From Nitrospirota bacterium (GTDB lineage: Bacteria > Nitrospirota > Nitrospiria > Nitrospirales > Nitrospiraceae): a stretch of DNA of 64,000 bases. Numbering within the stretch: position 1 is the first letter of the stretch; each line of letters opens with the position of its first letter. Below, in pieces: positions 9,246 through 22,034 of this stretch. The notes under the pieces were generated by a model that made no database searches, was not told where the DNA came from, and worked only from the letters and a program-made list of their open reading frames with translations. The stretch covers positions 124,001 to 188,000 of the forward strand of contig JBFMAX010000005.1 in assembly GCA_040755395.1 (NCBI GenBank), written 5' to 3'. The translations under genes were made by a program, and so were the position numbers.

Positions 9246-10742
9246 TCACTCCAGTCCCAGCTCCGCCAGTTCGATCGCGTTCATCATGGCCCGGGCCTTG
9301 TTACAGGTCTCCTCGTACTCATGCTCGGGGTTGGAATCCGCAACGATGCCTGCACCGGCCTGAATGTACGCCTGCTTGCCTTTGATCACGACGGTGCGGA
9401 TGTTGATACACATGTCCATGTTGCCGGAGAAGCTGAAGTAGCCGACCGCGCCGGCATACGGTCCCCGCCGGGTCGGCTCCAATTCCTCGATGATCTCCAT
9501 CGCCCGGATCTTCGGCGCGCCGGAGACGGTGCCCGCGGGGAAACAGGCCCGCAAAACGTCGTAGACCGTCATCGAGGGAGCCAACCGGCCCGTGACCTGC
9601 GAGACGATGTGCATGACATGGGAGTAGCGTTCGATCTGCATCAACGCCTCCACCCGCACCGATCCCAAACGCGCCACCCGGCCGACGTCGTTCCGCCCCA
9701 GATCGACCAGCATGACGTGTTCCGCCCGCTCTTTTTCATCCGCCAGCAGTTCCACTTCCAACTGCCGGTCCTGCTCCGGCGTCTGTCCGCGCCGGCGCGT
9801 GCCCGCGATCGGCCGCACGGAGATCACCCCGTCCTCGCACCGCACCAGCGTTTCCGGCGAGGACCCGACCAACTCCACGCCGGCCACCCGCAGGTAATAC
9901 ATATAGGGCGAGGGATTGATCACGCGCAGCGCGCGGTAGAGCTGAAAAGGACTGGTTTGGATGCGCGCTTCCCAGCGTTGCGAGAGCACCGCCTGTACGA
10001 TGTCGCCGGCCCTGATGTACTCCTTGGTCCGCATCACCATCTTTTCGAAGTCCGACCGGCTCATGTTCGGAGTAAACGTGATCGGCTTGCGCCGATGCTT
10101 GGGACGCGTTCGGCGCAACGGCCGCTTGAGGCGGGCGATCATTTTCTCGATCCTCGCGGTTGCCTCCGCATAGGCGCGCCGGACGTCCGCTTCGCGAGCG
10201 GACCTCACATGGGCGTTGGCCACGACTTTGATCTTCTGCGACACATTGTCGAAAATCAGGAGCGTGTCGGTGAGGAGGAAGGCGAAGTTCGGCAGGCCCA
10301 GGCCGTCCTTGCGTCCGGCCGGAATCTCCTCGAACGTGCGCACCACATCGTACCCCAGATAGCCGACCGCGCCGCCGACGAACCGCGGCAGCCCGGGCGC
10401 GGTGACGGGCCGGTACTGGTCCATCAACTCCCGCAGCCGCTCGAGGGGCCGGCCCCTGCTCGCCACCCGGCGCAGGCGGGTCCCTCGGGAGATCAGGAGA
10501 TCGCCGCGATCTTCGCGAATGACCACGGGCGAGCCGCTGCCGAGGAACGAGTACCGCGCCCAGTTCTCTCCGCCTTCGACGCTCTCCAGCAAATAGGCGG
10601 ACGGGCCGTGGTCGATCTTGGCGAAGGCCGAGACCGGCGTCTCGTAGTCCGCCAGGATCTCGCGGTAGAGCGGAATCAGGTTCCCTTGGCCGGCGAGGGC
10701 CCGAAATTCATCGAGATCGAGGGAATAGGCAGGTTTGTTCAT
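9246..10742 (-). CDS. trpE: Anthranilate synthase component I
   Basis: A 498-residue chorismate-utilising enzyme that forms anthranilate with TrpG. C-terminal catalytic segments include [46 protein letters not shown] and [16 protein letters not shown], all diagnostic for the TrpE/PabB fold. The N-terminal domain has [16 protein letters not shown], the usual tryptophan feedback element. It is the first trp gene of the operon and lies downstream of the LysM lipoprotein gene by about 100 bases. No attenuator or T-box was recognised in that gap. Confidence 0.95.
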   Translation of the reverse strand: MNKPAYSLDLDEFRALAGQGNLIPLYREILADYETPVSAFAKIDHGPSAYLLESVEGGENWARYSFLGSGSPVVIREDRGDLLISRGTRLRRVASRGRPLERLRELMDQYRPVTAPGLPRFVGGAVGYLGYDVVRTFEEIPAGRKDGLGLPNFAFLLTDTLLIFDNVSQKIKVVANAHVRSAREADVRRAYAEATARIEKMIARLKRPLRRTRPKHRRKPITFTPNMSRSDFEKMVMRTKEYIRAGDIVQAVLSQRWEARIQTSPFQLYRALRVINPSPYMYYLRVAGVELVGSSPETLVRCEDGVISVRPIAGTRRRGQTPEQDRQLEVELLADEKERAEHVMLVDLGRNDVGRVARLGSVRVEALMQIERYSHVMHIVSQVTGRLAPSMTVYDVLRACFPAGTVSGAPKIRAMEIIEELEPTRRGPYAGAVGYFSFSGNMDMCINIRTVVIKGKQAYIQAGAGIVADSNPEHEYEETCNKARAMMNAIELAELGLE

Positions 10743-10844
10743 GCCGCGATCCCCGGCACGCTTCGCTCCCTGACGGGCCGCCGACCGGGCGCGGGTCGCC
10801 GGACGCTGTCGGTCGGCAGGGCACGACCACGGCGAGCGATGGGC

Positions 10845-11423
10845 TCATTCATAGCCGACGATCAGCCGCTGGCCGACTTCGATGATGTCGTCCGGGAGCT
10901 TGTTCCATTCCTTGACCTTGTCGACCGACACGCCGTATTTACGGCTGAGGCGGAAGAGCGTTTCTCCCGGCTTCACCTGGTGATAGATCGGGGTCGTCTT
11001 CGAGAGCTGAGAGGCGTCCGGTTTGACGACCGATTCGGCCGTCTCCAACTCCATCCCCGGCACTTCCACCTTTTTCGGCTTGCCGGACGGCTTCGCCATC
11101 CGTCGCATTTCCTCGTTGGCCTTGCGTTCGAGGAGCGCGGCTTCCTTCATCGCGTCGGCCTCTTCCTGGAGTCTCGCCATTTGCTCCCGCAACGCCTGCA
11201 CCTGCGCGGCCAGTTCCCGATTCTTCGCCTCCAACTCGGCCGCTTCGCGCTTGGTCCGCTTGACCTCGCTGTCCAGCTCCGCCGTCCGCTTTTCTTCCTG
11301 CGCCAGCAACCGCTGAAAGTTCAAGCTCCTGGCCTTTTCCGCCTCGTACTTTTCGGCCATGACGCAGCCGGTCAGCAAGAGAAGCCCGACCAGCGCCGTC
11401 GCCAAGCGTACTGTCTTGATCAT
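10845..11423 (-). CDS. LysM-domain lipoprotein with coiled coil
   Basis: A 192-residue envelope protein. It has a signal peptide with lipobox LTGC, then a long charged heptad-like stretch (about residues 25-110) that should form a coiled coil. A C-terminal LysM domain (about 145-190: [19 protein letters not shown] ... [10 protein letters not shown]) should bind peptidoglycan. ATG 11423 is preferred over ATG 11429 because GGGAGGG lies eight bases ahead of it. It is the first gene on this transcript, ahead of trpE, so trp expression may partly depend on its promoter. Confidence 0.8.
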   Translation of the reverse strand: MIKTVRLATALVGLLLLTGCVMAEKYEAEKARSLNFQRLLAQEEKRTAELDSEVKRTKREAAELEAKNRELAAQVQALREQMARLQEEADAMKEAALLERKANEEMRRMAKPSGKPKKVEVPGMELETAESVVKPDASQLSKTTPIYHQVKPGETLFRLSRKYGVSVDKVKEWNKLPDDIIEVGQRLIVGYE

Positions 11424-11558
11424 TCTCATCACCCTCCCATCCGATTGATCCGGCTCGAGCCGTTCCGACGATGCACCGCCGGACGGTGTCGATGCTCGCC
11501 GACCCGTGACGCCCGGGAAGAACGCCACGACCCGACGTTTCCGACGGCCGGAAGCCTA

Positions 11559-11587
11559 AGAATAGAGAGGCATGCAGCGAAAGTCAA
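11559..11587 (-). promoter_or_regulatory. Candidate sigma-70 promoter for the LysM-trp unit
   Basis: Read on the minus strand, TTGACT (11587-11582) and TATTCT (11564-11559) are separated by exactly 17 bases. It faces the LysM lipoprotein gene with a leader of about 135 bases. No repressor site was recognised. Confidence 0.45.
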
Positions 11588-11696
11588 AGCGGAAAGGGCC
11601 GATCCGGCCGGTTTGACCCGTTGCCTGAGGCTGTGTTACGGTTGGCTTCGCCGACGGCAGCCCCAGCCAGACTCCGCACACCGGACTCGAACTTCA

Positions 11697-12650
11697 ATGC
11701 GAAAGAAACCGGAAATCAGCGCCGGTCGGACCGTGGTCGTCGACGGAGTGACGCTCCACCTGGCGCAACCGATCGCCAGTTCGCAGGAATGGATCGGCGA
11801 GCGGGAAATTCTGCGGCAACTGCTGGCCTGCTGGCTGGTCGTCGACGAGAAAGATCTGCCGCTTTCGCCGCGCATCACGGGCCCGCCCGGCATCGGCAAG
11901 ACGACGCTGGCCATGTCCGGCGCCCGTGAGCGGAAACAAGCCCTTTACATCTTTCAGTGCACGGCCGACACCAGACCCGAAGACCTGCTGATCACGCCCG
12001 TCCTGGCGGAGTCCGGGTCTATCGCCTACCACGCGTCGCCGCTGGTCACCGCCATGCTGACCGGCGCCGTCTGCGTGTTGGACGAAGGCAACCGCATGAA
12101 CGAAAAGAGTTGGGCGTCGCTCGCCTCGCTCCTGGACCATCGCCGATGCGTGGAATCGATCGTCGCCGGCATTCTCGTCACGGCCCATCCCGAGTTCCGC
12201 TGCTGCGTCACGATGAACGAAGACGCGTCCACATACGAAGTGCCGGATTACATCCTGTCCCGGCTCCAGCCGACGTTGAACATGGGCTTTCCCGGCAAGG
12301 AGGATGAGTTGGCCATCCTCCGGTACCATCTCCCCTTCGCGCCGGCCGAGATGCTGGCCATGACCGTGGAGTTCCTCCAACAGGCGCATCAGCTCAATCT
12401 GGACTATTCGGTCCGGGACGGCATCCACATCCTGCAATACGCGCTCAAGCGCCTGGCTCAGGACCCCGCTCATCCGCTCTCGAAAGACGAAGCCTGGCGT
12501 GAGGCCCTGGTCAAGGTGCTGAGCGACGAGGCCTTGGACCTGCAAGCCCTGGCACGCCGGCGCAAACGGGCGCTCGGCGATCAGCCGTTGCCGAAAGGCC
12601 TGGGGGATTTCTTCTTCGAAAGCGACGACCCCCTGCATCCGGGCCGTTAA
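11697..12650 (+). CDS. MoxR-family AAA+ ATPase
   Basis: A 317-residue AAA+ protein. Walker A is GPPGIGKTT (about residues 62-70) and Walker B is [11 protein letters not shown], followed by a sensor-type region (RCCVTMNED) and an arginine-finger-like [11 protein letters not shown]. The order matches MoxR-class chaperone ATPases, which remodel or load cofactors into partner proteins, often with a VWA protein. No VWA gene is adjacent; the next gene, 10 bases on, is an unrecognised 639-residue protein. The open frame extends over 2 kb upstream antisense to trpE, but ATG 11697 is the first credible start. Confidence 0.8.
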   Translation: MRKKPEISAGRTVVVDGVTLHLAQPIASSQEWIGEREILRQLLACWLVVDEKDLPLSPRITGPPGIGKTTLAMSGARERKQALYIFQCTADTRPEDLLITPVLAESGSIAYHASPLVTAMLTGAVCVLDEGNRMNEKSWASLASLLDHRRCVESIVAGILVTAHPEFRCCVTMNEDASTYEVPDYILSRLQPTLNMGFPGKEDELAILRYHLPFAPAEMLAMTVEFLQQAHQLNLDYSVRDGIHILQYALKRLAQDPAHPLSKDEAWREALVKVLSDEALDLQALARRRKRALGDQPLPKGLGDFFFESDDPLHPGR

Positions 12651-12660
12651 TCACCCTGCC

Positions 12661-14580
12661 GTGATGAACGACGACGCGATCTTCAGGCTCTCCGCTAGGA
12701 TCGAGATGCTCCCCATCCTGCACGCGAGCGGAGACGTCGCGCAGGAAGTGCGCGAACGGCTGATCAGTCGGCGTTACGATTGCCTGGCTCTGCCCCTCCC
12801 CCCGTCCGTCGAAGAACCGTTCGAACGTGCGATCGACCGGTTGCCCCGCATCGGCCTGGTGGTCCTGCCGGAACCGGATCAAGACGGGGACGCGGCGGCC
12901 AGCTTCGTGCCCGTCGATCCCTGCCAGGCCGTCGTCATGGGAGCCCGGGTAGCGATGGTCGAAGGCATCGCGCGGGCCTATATCGACCGCGAAGTCCGCG
13001 TCTTTGAACCCTCGCCGTTCGCCTCGCCCGATCCCTACAGTCTCAAGCGCGTCCCGCTGGCCGCCTTTGCGGCCGCCGTGCTGCCGTCGCTGCCGCCGCC
13101 GACACCGGGCACGCAGCGCTGGGAGCGTATCTGCTGGATGGCGTTCAGGCTGCACGAGTTGGAGTTGGACTACGAGTCGATCCTTTGCCTCTGCCATGTG
13201 GCCGATTGGCCTTGGCTGCGGGACGCGTACCGGGAGCGGCGACCGTACACGGCGCCCGAGTCGACCGCGGCGTCTCCCTCCCTGTATTCCGTCACCCCCT
13301 CCAGCCTGTACTTTGTGTTGGGGGAATTGCCGTTCATCACCGACCTGTACGAGCGGCGGCGGGCGGAACTTCGTTCGGACCGCCACCTCGCCGTGGACGG
13401 CATCAAAGAATTGCTCCTGGAAACACGCAGCCGCTGGAAGGCCGAGCATGAGACCGACGGTCATCATTCGGTGGCGAACTGGGTGACCCCTCAGTTGCTC
13501 CAGATTTACCTGCAATACGTCCGCAACCTCGCGCTGCTGGAACGGCGCCTGACGCCGGACCTGTACACGCTGGTGCTGGCGGCCAAGCAGACCGCCGGCG
13601 ATGAGTTCGCGATCAAGCTCTTGGAGACAGCCAAAAGCTATGCGTTTCAGACCGACATCGAGCATGAGCATTTCCCGCCCGTGGCTGCCGGGATCGAACA
13701 GTTGGAGTTGCCGGACGGCCAGATCGTCCGGGCGAAGAACCGGCTCCAAGGTCCGCCGTTGGTATGGAGGTCCCTGTCCCTCCGCCCCAAACCGACGCGG
13801 GCGAAGAGCCGGCGATGGGCGCTCTTGTGGAATCCCTTTCGCCAGTGTTCCTGGCCGCCGGAAGACGAGAAGATCGAGAGCTTCACCAGCCACGTGCGGG
13901 AACAGGCGCGGGCCATTCTCGGGGCCGACCTGGCGAAAGTGGAAAGGTTCACCTCGTCCATCAAGGACGGGATCGATCTCCGCGAAAGCCTGCGCCATTG
14001 GTGCGCGAGTCAGCGGGGTGCCGGAGCGGCAGTACCGGTTTCCACGGAGCGCCGACCCCGTATGGACATTTATGTGAAGGAAATCCCCCCGGCCAGGGGC
14101 AATGTCGAGGTCGTAGTCTTTCTCTTCGACACGCCGGCCGATCCGGACGAATATCGCTGGCGGGCGACTTGGTATGCGGAACATGCCGAAGAATCCACGC
14201 TGTGCTTCTACGCCACCCCCTTCGAGGACAACATGGTCGGACCGGGCATCGCCCAGTCCCGCTACGGCGGCGCCATGTTTCTTTTCCCTCCCCGGCCCAT
14301 CCCGGACATCTGGACCGACCCGAGCTTCGATTTCGCCAAGACGTTGGAGGATCGCCTTATTGCCGCCGCCGCCTTGCATTCCCGCGAGCCCTATATCGCC
14401 TTGGTCTCTCCTATCCCCCCGCGCGTGACATGGCGACGGATTGTCCGACATTTCGGACGGAGACTGGTTCCGATTCCCTTGAGCCGATTCTCCGGCCAGA
14501 CGATCGATCGCCTGCGCCGCTTCCATGTGCTGAACGGACACGACATCAGAAGCTATGCGGCAAGATTCATCAGGGAATGA
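12661..14580 (+). CDS. Large conserved-looking protein of unknown function, TraB/DUF5682-like impression
   Basis: A 639-residue soluble protein with no signal peptide. The N-terminal third has a pattern reminiscent of TraB/ChaN/DUF5682 proteins: ILHASGDVAQEVRE followed by YDCLALPLPPS. Near residue 160 comes MAFRLHELELDYESILCLC then HVADWPWLR, resembling the 'helix, hydrophobic strand, HW' element of those families. The middle is helical and the last 200 residues are alpha/beta. It begins 10 bases after the MoxR ATPase and ends 3 bases before ligA, so it is probably translated with both. I cannot assign a reaction; a client or partner of the ATPase is the simplest reading. GTG 12661 or ATG 12664 is the start. 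Confidence 0.7.
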   Translation: MMNDDAIFRLSARIEMLPILHASGDVAQEVRERLISRRYDCLALPLPPSVEEPFERAIDRLPRIGLVVLPEPDQDGDAAASFVPVDPCQAVVMGARVAMVEGIARAYIDREVRVFEPSPFASPDPYSLKRVPLAAFAAAVLPSLPPPTPGTQRWERICWMAFRLHELELDYESILCLCHVADWPWLRDAYRERRPYTAPESTAASPSLYSVTPSSLYFVLGELPFITDLYERRRAELRSDRHLAVDGIKELLLETRSRWKAEHETDGHHSVANWVTPQLLQIYLQYVRNLALLERRLTPDLYTLVLAAKQTAGDEFAIKLLETAKSYAFQTDIEHEHFPPVAAGIEQLELPDGQIVRAKNRLQGPPLVWRSLSLRPKPTRAKSRRWALLWNPFRQCSWPPEDEKIESFTSHVREQARAILGADLAKVERFTSSIKDGIDLRESLRHWCASQRGAGAAVPVSTERRPRMDIYVKEIPPARGNVEVVVFLFDTPADPDEYRWRATWYAEHAEESTLCFYATPFEDNMVGPGIAQSRYGGAMFLFPPRPIPDIWTDPSFDFAKTLEDRLIAAAALHSREPYIALVSPIPPRVTWRRIVRHFGRRLVPIPLSRFSGQTIDRLRRFHVLNGHDIRSYAARFIRE

Positions 14581-17897
<3,317 letters not shown>

Positions 17898-18181
17898 GAA
17901 AATCGAAAATTAGAGACGAATAACCGGCTCAAGAAGCCGGACAAGACGCTCTGCCGAGGCCCGATCCGGGCTGGCAAGCAGTGTGATTGGGGTACTGAGG
18001 AACAGAATGACCTGGTGAGCTCCTATCGGGCCGCCGTCATCCATTGCGCAGTACATTTACCACAGGCAAGGCGACTCATCAAGCGTTACAGCAATTCCTG
18101 ACATAAAATCAACGGGTTGCCAATCTCGATGAAGGCGTGCTCTCTGAAAGTCGCGGACCGGATAGGGAAAGGGAAGTACAG

Positions 18182-18862
18182 CTACGTGTCATCTCTCACG
18201 ACAAAAGGATCAACGTCCAGCATGCTCCCCAACCGCCCGGCGACCGCCTCAGCCTGAGTCTCGCTGGTAAATCGACCGACCTGGACGCGGTATCGTTTGC
18301 CTTCCGGCAGCTCGACCATCACGATCCGGCTATCCGGATAGCGGTCCTTCAACCGATCGATCAGCGCCCGAGCATTCGCCGGATCGGCAAATGAGCCGAC
18401 CTGGACACGGAGAAACCCCATGCCGTCCGGCCTGCCCTCATAGCCGATCACACGCAGCTCGACCTCGTCCGTTCCGGAACCGGTCATCCCGAGCGCCCTT
18501 GCTCCGGCGTAGGACAGGTCGAGGATGCGGCCCCTCGCGAACGGCCCCCGGTCGTTGATCCGCACGGTCACCTGCCGGCCGGTCGTCAGCGAACGGACGA
18601 CCGCCACGGAGCCAAGAGGTAGGGTCCGGTGCGCCGCCGTGAACTTGTGCATATCAAACCGTTCCCCGTTGGCCGTGTGGTTCCCATGAAAGCCCGGCCC
18701 GTACCAGGAGGCGGTTCCGCGTTCGACGTAGCCGATGGGATAGCCGGGTGGATACGCGCGGGGCGATGGAGCGCCGGCGCAGCCGGATAAGGCCCAGGCA
18801 CCCAGGAAGAACGGAACAGAAATAGCCAACCGAGCAAGAGGCGTATGGAGGCCTGCTCGCAT
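18182..18862 (-). CDS. rlpA: RlpA-like septal ring lytic transglycosylase with SPOR domain
   Basis: The 226-residue lipoprotein has signal peptide and lipobox LSGC. A double-psi beta-barrel domain (about residues 45-135) follows, with GTASWYGPGFHGNHTANGE and the catalytic-type VRINDRGPF. A C-terminal SPOR domain (about 145-220; FLRVQVGSFADPANA, YRVQVGRF) binds denuded septal glycan. It would cleave naked glycan strands at the division site. Its start lies one base after the stop of the upstream ACT gene, so the two are probably coupled. Confidence 0.92.
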   Translation of the reverse strand: MRAGLHTPLARLAISVPFFLGAWALSGCAGAPSPRAYPPGYPIGYVERGTASWYGPGFHGNHTANGERFDMHKFTAAHRTLPLGSVAVVRSLTTGRQVTVRINDRGPFARGRILDLSYAGARALGMTGSGTDEVELRVIGYEGRPDGMGFLRVQVGSFADPANARALIDRLKDRYPDSRIVMVELPEGKRYRVQVGRFTSETQAEAVAGRLGSMLDVDPFVVRDDT

Positions 18863-18863
18863 G

Positions 18864-19274
18864 TCAGAATTCGTCGAGGGACTTATCGCGCAGAACGTCC
18901 AAGGCCTTTTGGGTGTTCGAAACGGTCAAGACCACGATGGCGCGTTTGCCCTCGCGGGACGGCGTGCAATAGCCGCACTTGATGTTGATCCTGGCCTTGG
19001 TCAGCAGATCGGCGACCTCCTTCAAGGCGCCGGGTTTGTTCTCCAGGCTCAAGACCAGGGCCACTTCTTCCCGAAAGCGGATCTTCGCCGCCCGCAAGGC
19101 CGCCCGCGCTCCCTCCAGATCCGCCACCAGCAACCGAAGGTTCCCGGTGCCCGTCACTTCCGGGGCGGAAAAGGCCTTGATGTTGACCCCGGCGCCGCCC
19201 AGCACCGAAGCCACCTGCGCCAGCACCCCCGGCTTACTGCGCTCGCTGATCACCAACTGCGTCGTCGTCGGCAT
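18864..19274 (-). CDS. Double ACT-domain protein
   Basis: A 136-residue protein made of two ACT-like halves. The first, LVISERSKPGVLAQVASVLGG, covers residues 7-70. The second, ALVLSLENKPGALKEVADLL, covers 72-136. ACT domains bind amino acids and regulate metabolic enzymes. No catalytic domain is attached, so it is probably a stand-alone regulator or sensor. It precedes rlpA by one base and follows the cupin gene on the same strand. Confidence 0.8.
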   Translation of the reverse strand: MPTTTQLVISERSKPGVLAQVASVLGGAGVNIKAFSAPEVTGTGNLRLLVADLEGARAALRAAKIRFREEVALVLSLENKPGALKEVADLLTKARINIKCGYCTPSREGKRAIVVLTVSNTQKALDVLRDKSLDEF

Positions 19275-19286
19275 ACTTTCCCTCGA

Positions 19287-19389
19287 TAGACGGGATAAAG
19301 GGATATCGGGGTCTCGGGATACTTGACTCCTGTACAGCCAGCGCCCTGTTCCACATTACCCCGCTACCCCTTTTACCCCTTACCCCTTC
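19287..19389. repeat. Intergenic word-repeat hairpin 5 (cupin-ACT gap)
   Basis: The left arm at 19287-19321 is built from GGGATA-type words. The right arm at 19355-19389 is built from TACCCC-type words (TACCCCTTTTACCCCTTACC). The right arm overlaps the cupin stop at 19380. Confidence 0.65.
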
Positions 19390-19655
19390 TTGTATCCGTA
19401 CAGCCACTGTGCGGTGGTCCCGCCCACGTTCCGGACAGAATGTACCACATTGGCGGGAATAAAGACTTCCTCCCCGGGCTTGGGCCTGAACGTCCGGCCC
19501 TGCATCTCCAGCTCCAACTCCCCCTCGACCACCATCAGGAGTTCATCTACGGAATGGACATAATCCTCCCATACCTGCCCCGGCGGATCAACCCACAGGT
19601 CGCAGGAAAAGCCGCGGGAATGCCAGAGTTGCTGAACCTTTTTACGATCTATCAA
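19380..19655 (-). CDS. Small cupin-domain protein
   Basis: A single-domain cupin of 91 residues. Motif 1 is recognisable in VHSVDELLMVVEGELELEM and motif 2 in PGEEVFIPANVVHSVRNVG. Histidines and glutamates that could bind a metal are present (H34, E38, H73 approximately). Such short cupins are often sugar- or acid-binding sensors or oxygenase-like proteins; the substrate cannot be told. The C-terminal YGYKKG ends inside an intergenic repeat. Confidence 0.8.
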   Translation of the reverse strand: MIDRKKVQQLWHSRGFSCDLWVDPPGQVWEDYVHSVDELLMVVEGELELEMQGRTFRPKPGEEVFIPANVVHSVRNVGGTTAQWLYGYKKG

Positions 19656-19694
19656 GCCCGCTGCCCTTGAACTACATGGACCTAACCATGCTGA

Positions 19695-19892
19695 TTACTC
19701 ATCGGTTCCGATGCGGTAGACCAAGGACACTTCCCGATGGATTTTATCCTTCCGATATTCCTTCTGGGCCGCCGAAATCAGTCTGCGGTACGACGCAACA
19801 GCCGAAGGTCCAGAGATGTCTCTTCGTACAACTTCACGGCCATACGGCTCGCTTTCCAAGACTACTTCCCAGAGCCCATGCTGGCGGTACAC
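19695..19892 (-). CDS. Possible small protein at the end of the methyltransferase cassette
   Basis: The 65-residue frame is closed by a stop immediately before GTG 19892. Its sequence is protein-like and charged, with SAAQKEYRKDKIHREVSL. It is less GC-rich than neighbouring housekeeping genes, like the two genes upstream of it. No family was recognised and there is no clear ribosome site. It could be a genuine last gene of the cassette or the relic of a longer one. Confidence 0.4.
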   Translation of the reverse strand: MYRQHGLWEVVLESEPYGREVVRRDISGPSAVASYRRLISAAQKEYRKDKIHREVSLVYRIGTDE

Positions 19893-19977
19893 ACTTAGTG
19901 ATCTTTTTTCATACGTTCACCTACACACAATCGCAAACAGCCCCAACCGGCGCCCGCTAACCATCGATGACAGTCCG

Positions 19978-20589
19978 CTAGCTACTGTGATTGGCCAACG
20001 TAGGTCTGCCATGCTGGAGAACGATCCTCGGAGCAAAATAGACGAGGCATCCCTTAAGCCGTTCCGCCGGATTTTTCACACCGAAGGTATGTGTTCTTCC
20101 GCCCTGACCTTCCCCTGCCCGACTCCCTTCATACTTCCAATCATTGCGTTGAAGAAATGCGACATCAACCCGCCAGATCAAAACCTCCCGCCCGCGCTTC
20201 ATCCGCCTGGTGGGATCCTCTGCATATCGCCACACGATGTACCATCCTGGATGATTATAGTGAGACTGAATCGCCCAAGGACGCGTACTACCTTTTGACT
20301 CCAGGGCATGCTCCGGCGGCGGATTTAACTTACCATTTAGTGAAAGATCTGGAAACCTTTGCTGGGCAATATCCGGGTGCTTATGTTTCTTGTACGGACC
20401 GAATGCATTCAATGCCCGCACACCAAGGATACCGATCAGGCCGCTGAAGACGTTGCTCTGTTCGAAATACACATCGACAAACTCCTTTGCTTCCTTTTCG
20501 ATGTAGTCGATGGCATTACGAATGTGGGCGATGGTCAACTTCGGAGGGAGCGAAACTGATCGGTCGAATCCGTCAGAGTCGAAAGGCAC
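19978..20589 (-). CDS. Unknown protein paired with a DNA methyltransferase (candidate restriction component)
   Basis: A soluble protein of 203 residues, start GTG 20589, 15 bases after the methyltransferase stop. It contains SGLIGILGVRALNAFGPYKK, WYIVWRYAEDPTRR and GREVLIWRVDVAFL. A short E-x-(hydrophobic)-W-R-V-D stretch could be a nuclease core, but no firm PD-(D/E)XK or HNH motif was found. Position next to a methyltransferase suggests a restriction or DNA-targeting role. Base composition is lower in GC than the surroundings, consistent with transfer. Confidence 0.55.
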   Translation of the reverse strand: MPFDSDGFDRSVSLPPKLTIAHIRNAIDYIEKEAKEFVDVYFEQSNVFSGLIGILGVRALNAFGPYKKHKHPDIAQQRFPDLSLNGKLNPPPEHALESKGSTRPWAIQSHYNHPGWYIVWRYAEDPTRRMKRGREVLIWRVDVAFLQRNDWKYEGSRAGEGQGGRTHTFGVKNPAERLKGCLVYFAPRIVLQHGRPTLANHSS

Positions 20590-20604
20590 TGGCTCGACAG
20601 TCTC

Positions 20605-21582
20605 CTAGATGAACGGAAGTGGGACCACGTCGGTCTCCGTTCGGATGCTGGGCATGTGGCCGTTTCGATTCACGGGAAAGACCGCAAGCTTGGGAATTGC
20701 TCGCAGGGCCATCTGGCAGTAGATCGGATCGACCTCCAGGCCAATGCTTTCGTAGCCGACCGAGAGTGCTGCCGCGATCGTCGAGCCGCCGCCCATAAAG
20801 GGATCGAGCACCACTCCAACGCCTAAGGGCAGGGCTGCCCGCACGATCTGACGCATGAACGCCTGCGGCTTTAATGACGGATGGTCCGCAATCGCCCGCT
20901 CCTCGGGTCGTGTCGGTGCAGATGCAATCACGTCCGCGAAGGGCAGATCTCTGGAAGGACGCCTGAGTCCGCCCGTCTTGTACTTCCTGAGATTATCCTG
21001 AACCCGTCCCTCACAGGGTTTTCGAAAGAGCCCCCAGGGCTCCCAGCACGATCGCGGCATGACGGTGACCTCTGAGAACTCTTCATGCGCATTTTTCGGT
21101 CTATCCCCGCCGCGCAGCGTTTGGACGAGCCTGATAATCTCGCCCCGCTTCTCGAAGCCCGCTTCGATGAGCGGCAGATACACCAGATGCGAAAGCAGAG
21201 GGTTGGTGGCGATAAACACATGACCGCCGGGAACCAAAATCCGAAATGCCCTTTTGGCAAACGCCGCAAAAAACTCTCTCAGGCGCCCCCTTTCCGCATC
21301 AGTAAGAACGGTGAAGCGGGGGAGCGGATTCCGTTCGCAGCCGTCGAACGACGGGGGGATACGCCAGACGCCTCCCTTTCTCCTTCGTAGCTTTTCGGTC
21401 TGCTCAGGAGTGTATTCTTTCAACCCATACGGCGGATCGGTCACGATCGCATGAACGGAGTTTTCGGGACGGCGGTCCATCCATTCGAAGCAATCGACAC
21501 AGGCAAGGCTGTACGGCACTCCGCCGATGCGGCCGGACACACCGTGCCGCCCATTGCTCGCCGCTTGTAAAAGCGCATTCAT
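20605..21582 (-). CDS. DNA methyltransferase, beta-type (N6-adenine or N4-cytosine)
   Basis: A 325-residue SAM-dependent DNA methylase. The catalytic motif IV is TDPPYGL near residue 50, and the SAM-binding FxGxG motif is DPFMGGGSTIAAAL near residue 270. Catalytic-before-SAM order defines the beta class, and DPPY fits N6-adenine or N4-cytosine methylation. A central variable region (about 150-230) would recognise the target. ATG 21582 has a GAGGGAA ribosome site at good spacing and is preferred over GTG 21597. It is flanked on the same strand by a small nuclease-like gene upstream and an unknown gene downstream. Confidence 0.85.
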   Translation of the reverse strand: MNALLQAASNGRHGVSGRIGGVPYSLACVDCFEWMDRRPENSVHAIVTDPPYGLKEYTPEQTEKLRRRKGGVWRIPPSFDGCERNPLPRFTVLTDAERGRLREFFAAFAKRAFRILVPGGHVFIATNPLLSHLVYLPLIEAGFEKRGEIIRLVQTLRGGDRPKNAHEEFSEVTVMPRSCWEPWGLFRKPCEGRVQDNLRKYKTGGLRRPSRDLPFADVIASAPTRPEERAIADHPSLKPQAFMRQIVRAALPLGVGVVLDPFMGGGSTIAAALSVGYESIGLEVDPIYCQMALRAIPKLAVFPVNRNGHMPSIRTETDVVPLPFI

Positions 21583-21604
21583 GAAAGGTTCCCTCACGGA
21601 CTTC

Positions 21605-22012
21605 TCACAGCAACTGCAACACCCCGTTCACGAATCCGTACTCGTACACACCGTTGAAGGTGATCTCGGCAACGGCGGCCAGCTTCTGTGCCGTCTCTCT
21701 GCCGCCGCGCGGAACAAACAGATAGAACGGCACGCCTAATTCCGCACCTTGCTTCCATCTGACTACGGTTTCAGATTCGGCCAGTGACCCTTCGGTTTCA
21801 ACCTCGGCGATCCACAGAATACGGTCCCCTCGCGGGTTGACCTTCCGCCCCATGAGGTCCGCCTTCTGATCGATCCCTGCCCATCGGTTTTCTTTCAGGC
21901 CTGTCTTGATCGTAACCCGACACTGAAAGGCTTTGGACCACCGTTGAGCCAGCAGGCTGACCACCTGGTCGTGCAAGGTTTCGATGCCCGGTTCGCGAAG
22001 AATTGTACTCAT
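21605..22012 (-). CDS. Small PD-(D/E)XK-like protein
   Basis: A 135-residue protein with a possible nuclease core: KADLMGRK, then RILWIAEVETEGS, where an acidic residue is followed by a strand carrying E-x-E. GVPFYLFVPRG follows as the next strand. This resembles small restriction-type or resolvase-type nucleases in which the E-x-K signature is altered, so activity is uncertain. An AGGGG ribosome site precedes ATG 22012. It starts 22 bases after nrdJ and ends about 20 bases before the methyltransferase start. Confidence 0.55.
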   Translation of the reverse strand: MSTILREPGIETLHDQVVSLLAQRWSKAFQCRVTIKTGLKENRWAGIDQKADLMGRKVNPRGDRILWIAEVETEGSLAESETVVRWKQGAELGVPFYLFVPRGGRETAQKLAAVAEITFNGVYEYGFVNGVLQLL

Positions 22013-22034
22013 GGCGCACCCCTTTTTCGTCGCT

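Noticed and set aside
10743-10844. Trp leader peptide, T-box or TRAP site before trpE
   Set aside because: No Trp-rich short frame, T-box sequence or repeated GAG/TAG triplets could be recognised in the gap.
9210-11696. Very long plus-strand open frame (over 800 codons) ahead of the MoxR ATPase
   Set aside because: It is antisense to trpE and the LysM gene, is rich in Arg, His and Gln as GC-rich shadow frames are, and only the part from ATG 11697 has recognisable motifs.
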